A program made the translations under genes and the position numbers. From Urbifossiella limnaea (lineage in GTDB: Bacteria; Planctomycetota; Planctomycetia; Gemmatales; Gemmataceae): DNA of 64,000 nucleotides. Shown piece by piece: positions 1 through 6,867 of the stretch; position 1 is the first letter of the stretch, and each line of letters starts with the position of its first letter. Where the stretch lies: the NCBI RefSeq assembly GCF_007747215.1, contig NZ_CP036273.1, positions 7,300,322 through 7,364,321 of the forward strand, in the 5' to 3' direction. The notes under the pieces were generated by a model. That model was not told the DNA's origin and did not search any database. It worked only from the letters and a program-made list of their open reading frames with translations.

Positions 1-1
1 G

Positions 2-385
2 TGGGAGGCGATGATCGGGCCGCCGCGGCTGGCCGAGCAGACGGCGCCTAAGATCAAGAGCAGCGAGCCCGAGCTGTGGGTGCGGCTGGTGCGGGCGCCG
101 AAGCTCGTGGACCGCTTCCGGGAGCCGTGGGGCTTCGCCGGCGTGCTCGTAAAATTCAAGCTGGAGGTCGGCCTCGGCGACGAGGAGCTGGTGGCGGTGG
201 CGGACGAGTCCCGGCTGGCGAGCGGGGCCGACCTGATGGTGGCGAACACGCTGGAGGGCGCGGCGCACTTCGCGTACCTCGGGCCGCTGAACGACCGCTA
301 CGACCGGGTGCCGCGGCGCGACCTGCCGGACCGGCTGATCCTGGCGGTCGAGGAGCTGTACCAGAAGCGGGTGGCGAATGGCTAA
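2..385 (+). CDS. coaB: Phosphopantothenate-cysteine ligase (CoaB), C-terminal part
   Basis: The reading frame is open from base 2, so the gene begins before the window and only about the last 127 residues are visible. The segment FKLEVG followed by an A-D-x-x-x-R-L stretch and GADLMVANTLEG matches the end of the DFP/CoaB fold, where the conserved FKLE strand and the 'aDl.vaN' loop bind the substrate. CoaB joins cysteine to 4'-phosphopantothenate in cytosolic coenzyme A synthesis. Its TAA overlaps the ATG of the next gene (shared bases 378-385), and that gene encodes the decarboxylase for the following step. The two activities are therefore separate but translationally coupled polypeptides, not the usual fused CoaBC. 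An archaeal or eukaryotic-type ligase is less likely given the adjacent coaC. Confidence 0.85.
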   Translation, partial: WEAMIGPPRLAEQTAPKIKSSEPELWVRLVRAPKLVDRFREPWGFAGVLVKFKLEVGLGDEELVAVADESRLASGADLMVANTLEGAAHFAYLGPLNDRYDRVPRRDLPDRLILAVEELYQKRVANG

Positions 386-1031
386 CGTGCTGCTGGGGGC
401 GACGGGGAGCGTGGCCGCGGTGCGGGTGCCGGCGCTGGCGGCGGCGCTGGCGGCCGCCGGCCACGACGTGAAGGTCGTCGCCACCGACGCCGCCGCGTAC
501 TTCTTCGACCCGGCCGACCCCGCGCTCGCCGGCCGGCTGTACCGCGACGCCGACGAGTGGCCCGGCGAGCGCTACGGGCGCGGCGACTCGGTGCTGCACG
601 TCGAGCTGCGGAAGTGGGCCGACCTGTTCCTGATCGCGCCGCTGGACGCGAACACGCTCGCCAAGCTGGCCGTCGGCCTGTGCGACAACTGCCTCACGTG
701 CGTGTGGCGGGCGTGGGACCAGACGCGGCCGGTGGTGCTGGCCCCGGCGATGAACACGCTGATGTGGGAGCACCCGTTCACGCGGCGGCACCTCCGGTCG
801 CTCGCCGCCGACTTCGGCGCGGGCCACATCCCCGCCCACCTCGACGGCGCCGCGCTGCTGGCGCAGATCAACGACCGCAGCCCGACGCTGCGGGTGGTGT
901 CGCCGATCACGAAGCTGTTGGCGTGCGGCGACGTGGGCGTCGGGGCGATGGCCGAGGTGGCGGACGTGGTGGCAGCCGTTGTGAACCGCCGAGACGCCAA
1001 GACGCCAAGCAAGACACCGATCCAAATTTAA
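378..1031 (+). CDS. coaC: Phosphopantothenoylcysteine decarboxylase (CoaC), Hal3/PPCDC-like flavoprotein
   Basis: A 217-residue flavoprotein of the HFCD family, which oxidatively decarboxylates phosphopantothenoylcysteine to phosphopantetheine using FMN. Visible landmarks are the N-terminal LLGATGSVAA nucleotide-binding loop, the catalytic histidine H74 in HVELRKWAD, the flavin and substrate loop APLDANTLAKLAVGLCDN, the PAMN motif at 123-126 and the active-site cysteine C183 in LACGDVGVGAMAE. The wording of the HVELRKWAD to PAMNTLMW stretch is closer, from memory, to plant HAL3/PPCDC proteins than to E. coli CoaBC. The last ~15 codons (from NRRDAK) lie inside a long inverted repeat (983-1070), so the natural C-terminus was probably altered by that element. 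The ATG overlaps the coaB stop. Confidence 0.9.
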   Translation: MANVLLGATGSVAAVRVPALAAALAAAGHDVKVVATDAAAYFFDPADPALAGRLYRDADEWPGERYGRGDSVLHVELRKWADLFLIAPLDANTLAKLAVGLCDNCLTCVWRAWDQTRPVVLAPAMNTLMWEHPFTRRHLRSLAADFGAGHIPAHLDGAALLAQINDRSPTLRVVSPITKLLACGDVGVGAMAEVADVVAAVVNRRDAKTPSKTPIQI

Positions 1032-1070
1032 GTCTGTTGTCTGCTTGGCGACTTGGCGTCTCGGCGGTTC
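983..1070. repeat. Long inverted repeat at the coaC 3' end (28-bp arms)
   Basis: Arms 983-1010 and 1043-1070 pair at 27 of 28 positions around a 32-nt loop, with a further 5-bp stem (AGACA/TGTCT) just inside. It sits between convergent genes, so it could terminate both, but no U-tract follows. The left arm is also the final coding segment and supplies the C-terminal residues of coaC. It belongs to the gene-end palindrome set found across this window. Confidence 0.9.
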
Positions 1071-1899
1071 AACTCCGCATACCCGCGTCGCGCAGCAGCG
1101 CCGCCGTCGCCGCGTACGCCTCCGTCACCCACTCCACGATCTTCTCGGGCTCCGGCGAGTATTCGAGCTCGATGCTCACCGCCCCGCCCGCGTCCTCCAC
1201 GCCCAGCGACGCGATCTCGCGCAGATACGGCGCGAAGTCCACCACCCCACGGCCCGGCGGCAGGTCGCCGTGCACCTTCCCGTCGCAGTCGCTGATGTGG
1301 ACGTGGAACGCCCGCCCCTTCAGCGACCGCAACTCCTCCGGCTTCGTCCCCGCGAGCTGGAGGTGGCTCACGTCGATGTTGGCGCCGACGGCGGGGTGGT
1401 TCACGTCGTCGAGGAAGCGGCGCATGTTCGGCACGTCGTTCAGCAGCGACAGCTTGAACGGTTCGAGCTCCAGCGCGATCTTCAGGCCGAGCCCGCCGGC
1501 GTAGGCGCCGAGGTCCTTCAGCGCGGTGACGCCGGCGGCCCACTGCTCCGCGGGCGGGATCACCTGCCGGTCCCAGATGTACTCGCCGAGCACCAGCAGC
1601 AGGTTCTTCGCCCCCAGCTCGTAGCAGAAGTCGAGGTACGCCTCGCACCGCTCCAGGTGAAACCGCCGCACGCTCGGGTTGAAGTCGATGAGCCCGACCG
1701 CGACGCACGCCACGCTGACGACCGGCAGCCCGGCGGCGGCGCACTCGGTGCGGATGAGGGCGCGCTCGCGGGCGTCGAGGTCGAGCGGGTCGGCGAAGAC
1801 GTCGATCGAGTCGAAGCCGATGGCCTTCGTCTGGCGGATGCCGTAGGCGGTACCCTTGCCGGCCTGGACCCAGGCCGAGTTGATGAGGCCGAGCTGCAT
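1069..1899 (-). CDS. Sugar phosphate isomerase/epimerase family protein (xylose isomerase-like TIM barrel)
   Basis: A 276-residue AP-endonuclease-2/xylose-isomerase-like TIM barrel. The metal-binding pattern is visible in order: LELEPFK near residue 142 (glutamate ligand), NIDVSHLQLAG near 175 (Asp and His), FHVHISDCDGKVHG near 205 (His/Asp) and SIELEYS near 245 (Glu). These proteins isomerise or epimerise sugars or inositol derivatives in the cytosol, and the substrate cannot be read from sequence. The start MQLGLINSAW is the usual family opening. It is convergent with coaC, and its 5' end abuts a second inverted repeat (1910-2061), so it has no obvious operon partner. Genes of this family are very abundant in Planctomycetes. 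Confidence 0.8.
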   Translation of the reverse strand: MQLGLINSAWVQAGKGTAYGIRQTKAIGFDSIDVFADPLDLDARERALIRTECAAAGLPVVSVACVAVGLIDFNPSVRRFHLERCEAYLDFCYELGAKNLLLVLGEYIWDRQVIPPAEQWAAGVTALKDLGAYAGGLGLKIALELEPFKLSLLNDVPNMRRFLDDVNHPAVGANIDVSHLQLAGTKPEELRSLKGRAFHVHISDCDGKVHGDLPPGRGVVDFAPYLREIASLGVEDAGGAVSIELEYSPEPEKIVEWVTEAYAATAALLRDAGMRS

Positions 1900-1909
1900 G
1901 GGTCACCCG

Positions 1910-2061
1910 GGAGATAGGGGACACGGGACAGGGGACAGAATACGATTTTTGGGTACGCTCCCCGGGCGCCGCGGGCTAGGAACGGATGCGCCCCGGGGGT
2001 ACACTCTCGGACTGTTCCCTGTCCCCTGGTCCCAGACTCCCGTCCCCTGTCCCCTGTCTCC
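1910..2061. repeat. Inverted repeat built from GGGGACA-type tandem units
   Basis: Left block 1910-1939 consists of GGGGACA-like heptamers. Right block 2014-2061 carries the reverse complement (CCCCTGT units). An inner stem pairs the CCCCGGGCGC region near 1960 with GCGCCCCGGG near 1990. The structure fills the divergent gap between the isomerase and dedA genes, so any promoters for both must lie in or beside it. It resembles the tandem-unit palindromes at 15.1, 16.9 and 50.5 kb. Confidence 0.75.
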
Positions 2062-2078
2062 TGAGGAAGCCCCCGGGG

Positions 2079-2861
2079 ATGCTCGAGCACTTCAGCGACT
2101 ACGGCTACATCGGCATCTTCCTGGCGCTGCTGGCGGCGGGGTGCGGGGTGCCGCTGCCGGAGGAGCTGCCGGTCATCATGGCCGGCATCATCGTCGGGCA
2201 CGACGGCACCACCCTGAAGTGGTACCTGATGCTCCCGGTGGTCATCGCCGGGGTGGTGATGGGCGACGTGTTCCTGTACGGCATGGGCCGGTTCTGGGGC
2301 GACCGGCTGCTGAAGATCGGCTGGGTGCAGCGGACGTTGGTGCCGCCGGACAAGCGCGCCGAGATCGAGAAGAACTTCCACGACCGCGGCGTCATGGTGC
2401 TGCTGTTCGCCCGGCTGCTGCCCGGCATCCGCACGCCGATCTTCATCATGGCGGGGGTGCTGCGGGTGCCGTTCGGCCGGTTCATCCTGGCCGACGGCCT
2501 GTACGCCATCCCCGGCGTGAACGTCCTGTTCTGGCTGTCCTACTTCCTGACGGATCAGGTGTTGGTGGTGTTCCGGCAGCTGGAGCAGTACCGGCCGCTG
2601 GTGATGGTGGCGATCCTGTCGGCGGTGGCGGGGGCGCTGTTCCAGAAGTACGTGCTGACGCGGAAGATCAGCACCGGCGAGGCGCCGCACGTGCCGCCGA
2701 TCATCGCCAAGCCGGCGGGGGCGGTGGTCCACGCGGTGGAGAAGGCGGTGGAGGTGGTGGCGCACGTGGCGCACCACCACAAGCCGGAGCCGCCTGCGGT
2801 GGCGCTGCCGGAGCTGGTGCCCGACCCGGCGGCCCCGCCGCCGGAGGAGAAGACGGGGTGA
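2079..2861 (+). CDS. DedA/SNARE-associated (VTT domain) membrane protein
   Basis: A 260-residue integral membrane protein of the DedA superfamily, which in other bacteria supports membrane homeostasis and lipid flipping. The signature is present: PLPEELPVIMAG near residue 24, the GDVFLYGMGRFWG segment, and the amphipathic ARLLPGIRTPIFIMAG (the R-x-x-P-G-x-R motif) near 115. Several hydrophobic segments follow. The C-terminus carries an unusual tail rich in Ala, His, Pro and Glu (HVAHHHKPEPP), predicted to be soluble. The ATG at 2079 was chosen because DedA proteins start close to the YGYIGIF segment. A longer frame upstream reads through the repeat and is not credible. The gene is convergent with the PSD1 gene. 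Confidence 0.85.
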   Translation: MLEHFSDYGYIGIFLALLAAGCGVPLPEELPVIMAGIIVGHDGTTLKWYLMLPVVIAGVVMGDVFLYGMGRFWGDRLLKIGWVQRTLVPPDKRAEIEKNFHDRGVMVLLFARLLPGIRTPIFIMAGVLRVPFGRFILADGLYAIPGVNVLFWLSYFLTDQVLVVFRQLEQYRPLVMVAILSAVAGALFQKYVLTRKISTGEAPHVPPIIAKPAGAVVHAVEKAVEVVAHVAHHHKPEPPAVALPELVPDPAAPPPEEKTG

Positions 2862-2867
2862 ATGGCT

Positions 2868-2935
2868 CGCGGTTCCGTTGCCGCTTGCGGCTTGGCGCCG
2901 GGCAACGCCAAGCCGCAAGCGGCAACAGAACCGCG
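2868..2935. repeat. Long inverted repeat (30-bp arms) between convergent genes
   Basis: Arms 2868-2897 and 2906-2935 pair at 29 of 30 positions around an 8-nt loop. The core GCCGCTTGCGGC also occurs in the palindrome at 49.4 kb and, as a variant, at 27.8 kb. Its position seven bases after the dedA stop and three before the PSD1 stop suits a bidirectional terminator. Confidence 0.9.
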
Positions 2936-2938
2936 CAG

Positions 2939-5900
2939 TTACTCTACGTACAAGAACTCGTTCAGGCAGAACAGCACCTGGCAGAAGTCGGCCGCGGCCG
3001 CCTCGCGCGACGGGCCGGTCGTGCCGCGGAGGAACGCCGTCGCGTCGGCCAACTCGCCCGCGCTCGGGGCGCGGCCCAGCGCCAGCCGGTAGGCGCGCGT
3101 CGCCACCGCCGCGTCGTCGCCGGCCGCCAGCGCCCGCCTCGCCAGCCCCTTCGCCGCGGCCCGCACCTGCGGGTTGTTCATCAGGTGGAGTGCCTGCGGG
3201 GCGACGGTCGTGCTCGGCCGCTCGCCCACGCCGGCCGTGCCGTCGGGGGCGTCGAACACCGTCAGCGCCGGGATCAGGCGGCTGCGCTTCATCGTGAAAT
3301 AAACACTGCGCCGGGTCATCCCGTCGTTCAGGCTGCCGGGCCCGAACGGCGTCGAGTCGAGGATGCCGCCGACGCTCAGAATACTATCCCGGATCACCTC
3401 CGCTTCCAGCCGCCGCACCGGAAACCGCCCGAACAGCCGGCCGTCCGGGTCGGCCTTCTCCTTCGCCGCGTCGCGGCCCGAGCCCTGCTGGTACGTACGG
3501 CTCAGCACGATCTGCCGGTGGATCGGCTTCAGCTTCCAGCCGCCGCGGACCAGCTCGGACGCCAGGAAGTCCAGCAGCTCGGGGTGCGACGGCGGCTCGC
3601 CGCGGACGCCGAAGTCGGACACCGTGGGGACGATGCCGCGGCCGAGGTGGCGCTGCCACAGGCGGTTCACGATGACGCGCGCCACGAGGTTGCCGGCGCC
3701 GCCGTCGGCGTCGGTGAGCCAGCGGGCGAAGGCGGCGCGGGTGTGCCGGGTGCGGCTGCCGGCCGGCGGCGGCGTCAGCCACTTCGCCTGGGCGTCGGCC
3801 GCGGGCATCAGCACCTGGAGGAACGACACGTCGGCCACGCCGTCCTTCTGCGCCGCGTCGCCGCGGCGGAGGTAGTGCGTCTCCTTCAGGAAGTCGTCGC
3901 CCTGCGAGTGGAGCCGGATCGGCGGCAGCCCCTCGCTGGTGACAAGCGCCTTCGTCAGGTTCGGCTTCGGAGCCTTCGCCAGGTGGTCGGCCGCGGCCTT
4001 GTTCCGCTCGCGCCAGCCGGCGTCCTGCGGGGCGAACCACGCCAGCAGCGCCGCCGTCTGCGCGGGCGTGCGCTCCTTGGCGGCGAACGCGGCGCGAACC
4101 GCTTCCGTCGCCGCGGGGGCGGTGAGATTCGCACCGGCGTCGGTGCTGACGGCCAGGCGCGGGCGGCCCATGCCGTGCCCGGTGTTGTTGTTGAACGCGA
4201 GCGTGACCGTGAACACCGTGCCGCCCGGGAAGCCGACCGGCTGTTCGAACGCGAACGCGGCGGCGTGGTCCTTGCCGAACTGCGGGTCGATCGCCCACGC
4301 GCTGTTCACGTTGCCGTCGATCGCATCCGCGACCCCGAGCCCCTTCTGCTCGAAGGTGGCGCGGGCGGCCGTCAGCTTCACCCGCTTCGCCTCCGCCGGC
4401 TTGTCCTTCGGCGCCGCCTGCACCTGCACGTTCGACAGCGCGAAGTTGCCGTTCGTGGCGCGGCCCGGCCCGCCGCGCACCAGCGACGGGTGCGTCAGCG
4501 CTTCCACCCGGAGCGCCTTCACGCCCGTCTCGGTGGTGACGAGCGTGAACTTCAAGTTCTCCGTCGTCGGGTTCTTGCCGGTGACCAGAACGCTACCGTC
4601 GCCCTGCTTCGTGGTCGTCGCCCCGCCGGCCGACGTGAGCCCGGTGATTTCCGGCAACACCCACGGGAATGACAGCGGGGTGTCACCGCGGGCCGTCTCC
4701 CACGCCGCGAGCTTGGCCGGCAGCTCCTCGGCCTCGTACTTCGTGACCGCCGCGGCGAGCGGGGCGTGGGCGGCGTCGAACGCGGCCTTGTCGCGGCGGT
4801 ACTTCTCCGGCTCCAGGTCGAACTCCATCTCCGTCCGCACCGCGGTCGTGAACGCGCTCACCATGCGGTAGTAGTCGCGCGCCGGGACCGGGTCGTACTT
4901 GTGGTCGTGGCAGCGGGCGCAGCCGACGGTCAGGCCCAGGAACGTGGTGCCGACGTTGGCCACGATGTCGTCGAGCTCGTCGTAGCGGTGCTTGGCCACT
5001 TCGTTCTGCGTGATCTGCGTGCTGTGGACGCCGGCGGCGAGGTAGCCGGTGGCCATCACGGCCAGCGGGTCGGTCGGGGCGAGTTCGTCACCGGCGAGCT
5101 GCCAGCGGGTGAAGGTGTCGAACGGCAGGTCGGCGTTCAGCGCCTTGATGACGAAGTCGCGGTAGTGGTACGCCGTGGGCCGGTCGTAGTCGTGCTCGAA
5201 CCCGTGGCTCTCGGCGAACCGCACGAGGTCGAGCCAGTGCCGCGCCCACCGCTCGCCGTAGGCCGGACTGGCGAGGAGTTCGTCCACCACCTTCTCGAAC
5301 GCGGCCGGCGAGTGGTCCTTCTCGAAGGCGTCGATTTGCTCGGGCGTCGGCGGCAGGCCGATCAGGTCGAGGTAGACGCGCCGCAGCAGCACGCGCGGCT
5401 CCGCCGGCGCGCCGAGGTCGAGGCCTTTCTCCTTCAGCTTCGCCTGCACGAAGGCGTCGATCGCGGCCGGGGCCGCGGGGCGCTTCAGCGGCTGGAACGC
5501 CCAGTGCTGCCGGGCCTCGGGGGCGACCACCTTGCGCGTCCAGGCGGAGGCGGCGTCCTGGCCGAGGAGCGGGCGGTCGTAGGGGGCGCCGAGGTCGATC
5601 CACTCGGCGATGCGGGCGATGTCGGCGGCGGGGAGCTTGGCCCGCTCGTGCGGCATGTGCGGCTCGCGCTGGTGCGCGACGAGCTGGTACAGGAGGCTCT
5701 TCTTGTGGTCGCCGGGCACCACGGCCGGGCCGCCGGCGCCGCCCTTCAGCAGCGCCTCGCGGGTGCCGAGGTCGAACTCGCCCTCGACGCGGGTGCCGCT
5801 GTGGCAGCTCTGGCACTTCTTCGCCAGCACGTCGCGCACGGCCGATTTGAACAGCTCCGTCCCCTTCGCCATCTTCGCGGCGTGGTCGGGCGGCTGCGCG

Positions 5901-5965
5901 GTCGCGGTGACGGCGAGGGCGACGAGGGCGGCGAGCGGCAGCAGCCGGGGGGAGAGACCGAGCAT
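2939..5965 (-). CDS. PSD1 and planctomycete cytochrome C domain protein (DUF1549/DUF1553)
   Basis: A 1008-residue secreted protein. A hydrophobic leader (residues 5-23) ends near the Ala-x-Ala of TATA-Q. A single haem-binding CQSCH motif (C51, C54, H55) follows within a planctomycete cytochrome C domain. Next come the DUF1549 region (RRVYLDLIGLPPTPEQID, near 190) with its repeated His/Asp segments, a beta-sandwich middle domain, and a C-terminal DUF1553 region (RVIVNRLWQRHLGRGIV, near 760, through SRTYQQGS and the closing NEFLYVE). The biochemical role of the family is not established. It is usually encoded next to a DUF1501 protein, but both DUF1501 genes here are more than 25 kb away, so this copy is unpaired. 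It is periplasmic or paryphoplasmic by its leader. Confidence 0.9.
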   Translation of the reverse strand: MLGLSPRLLPLAALVALAVTATAQPPDHAAKMAKGTELFKSAVRDVLAKKCQSCHSGTRVEGEFDLGTREALLKGGAGGPAVVPGDHKKSLLYQLVAHQREPHMPHERAKLPAADIARIAEWIDLGAPYDRPLLGQDAASAWTRKVVAPEARQHWAFQPLKRPAAPAAIDAFVQAKLKEKGLDLGAPAEPRVLLRRVYLDLIGLPPTPEQIDAFEKDHSPAAFEKVVDELLASPAYGERWARHWLDLVRFAESHGFEHDYDRPTAYHYRDFVIKALNADLPFDTFTRWQLAGDELAPTDPLAVMATGYLAAGVHSTQITQNEVAKHRYDELDDIVANVGTTFLGLTVGCARCHDHKYDPVPARDYYRMVSAFTTAVRTEMEFDLEPEKYRRDKAAFDAAHAPLAAAVTKYEAEELPAKLAAWETARGDTPLSFPWVLPEITGLTSAGGATTTKQGDGSVLVTGKNPTTENLKFTLVTTETGVKALRVEALTHPSLVRGGPGRATNGNFALSNVQVQAAPKDKPAEAKRVKLTAARATFEQKGLGVADAIDGNVNSAWAIDPQFGKDHAAAFAFEQPVGFPGGTVFTVTLAFNNNTGHGMGRPRLAVSTDAGANLTAPAATEAVRAAFAAKERTPAQTAALLAWFAPQDAGWRERNKAAADHLAKAPKPNLTKALVTSEGLPPIRLHSQGDDFLKETHYLRRGDAAQKDGVADVSFLQVLMPAADAQAKWLTPPPAGSRTRHTRAAFARWLTDADGGAGNLVARVIVNRLWQRHLGRGIVPTVSDFGVRGEPPSHPELLDFLASELVRGGWKLKPIHRQIVLSRTYQQGSGRDAAKEKADPDGRLFGRFPVRRLEAEVIRDSILSVGGILDSTPFGPGSLNDGMTRRSVYFTMKRSRLIPALTVFDAPDGTAGVGERPSTTVAPQALHLMNNPQVRAAAKGLARRALAAGDDAAVATRAYRLALGRAPSAGELADATAFLRGTTGPSREAAAADFCQVLFCLNEFLYVE

Positions 5966-6075
5966 CGGCGGAGCCTCGACGTGCCGGGGGGCGGGATGAG
6001 GTCAGTTTACCGGCGCCGGGCGCGGCGGGGAAGCGCCCCGGCCGGTACGATAGAGCGGACTCCGGAGCACCCCGC

Positions 6076-6765
6076 ATGCGCGTCCTGGCGATCGGCGACG
6101 TTCACGGCTGCTCCCTCATGCTCGACGACCTGCTCGCGTGGGTCGCCCCGACCGCCGACGACACCGTCGTCACCCTCGGCGACTACGTGGACCGCGGCCC
6201 CGACAGCCGCGGCGTCCTCGACCGGCTGATTCGCATGAAGCGCGAGGGTACGCGGCTCGTGTGCCTCCGCGGGAACCACGAGCTGATGATGCTCGCCGCC
6301 CGCAGCGGCGACCCCGGGGCGTCCGCCGACTGGTTCAGCGTCGGCGGCCTCCAGACGCTCGGCTCCTACGGCGCAGCTCCCGGTCGCTCGGGCACCCTCG
6401 CCGACGTGCCGGCCGAGCACTGGGACTTCCTCGAATACCAGCTCGCGCCGTACTTCGAGACCGACACCCACATCTTCGTCCACGCCGGGGTCTTGTGCGG
6501 GTTCGCGCTCGGCGACCAGCCGGAGGAGTCGCTGTACTGGGACTTCCTGCCGCCCGCGATGCGGCACGTGTCGGGGAAGACGATCGTGTGCGGCCACACG
6601 TCGCAGAAGGGCGGCGTGCCGAAGGTGGTGCCGGGGGCGGTGTGCATCGACACGCACGCGCACGGCGGCGGATGGCTGACGTGCCTCGACGCGGCGAGTG
6701 GTCGCTACTGGCAGGTGAACCTGATGGGCAAGCGCCGCGAGGGGCGCGTCGAGTACGAGGGGTGA
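6076..6765 (+). CDS. Metallophosphoesterase of the PPP/ApaH-like serine/threonine phosphatase type
   Basis: A 229-residue cytosolic metallophosphatase. All PPP-family metal and catalytic motifs are present in order: GDVHG (7-11), GDYVDRG (35-41), RGNHE (65-69), VHAG near residue 138 and CGHT near 178. These ligate a dinuclear metal centre that hydrolyses phosphoesters. The length and spacing fit the bacterial PrpA/PrpB or ApaH-like group. Whether the substrate is phosphoprotein, Ap4A or another ester cannot be told. It stands alone, divergent from the PSD1 gene with a ~110-bp gap, and is followed by a strong stem-loop. Confidence 0.88.
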   Translation: MRVLAIGDVHGCSLMLDDLLAWVAPTADDTVVTLGDYVDRGPDSRGVLDRLIRMKREGTRLVCLRGNHELMMLAARSGDPGASADWFSVGGLQTLGSYGAAPGRSGTLADVPAEHWDFLEYQLAPYFETDTHIFVHAGVLCGFALGDQPEESLYWDFLPPAMRHVSGKTIVCGHTSQKGGVPKVVPGAVCIDTHAHGGGWLTCLDAASGRYWQVNLMGKRREGRVEYEG

Positions 6766-6809
6766 CGCCGCGGTCGTGGGGCCGGTTGGGCACCGGCCCC
6801 ACGAAACAC

Positions 6810-6842
6810 CGCGGCCCGCCCGGTTTTCCCGGGCGGGCCGCG
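6810..6842. terminator. Convergent stem-loop terminator (14-bp perfect stem)
   Basis: Arms 6810-6823 and 6829-6842 are perfectly complementary around a TTTTC loop. The hairpin is very GC-rich and lies between the convergent phosphatase and VWA genes. There is no clear U-tract, as is common in GC-rich genomes. Confidence 0.8.
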
Positions 6843-6867
6843 GCGCGTCACGACTCACCGTCGCGGG

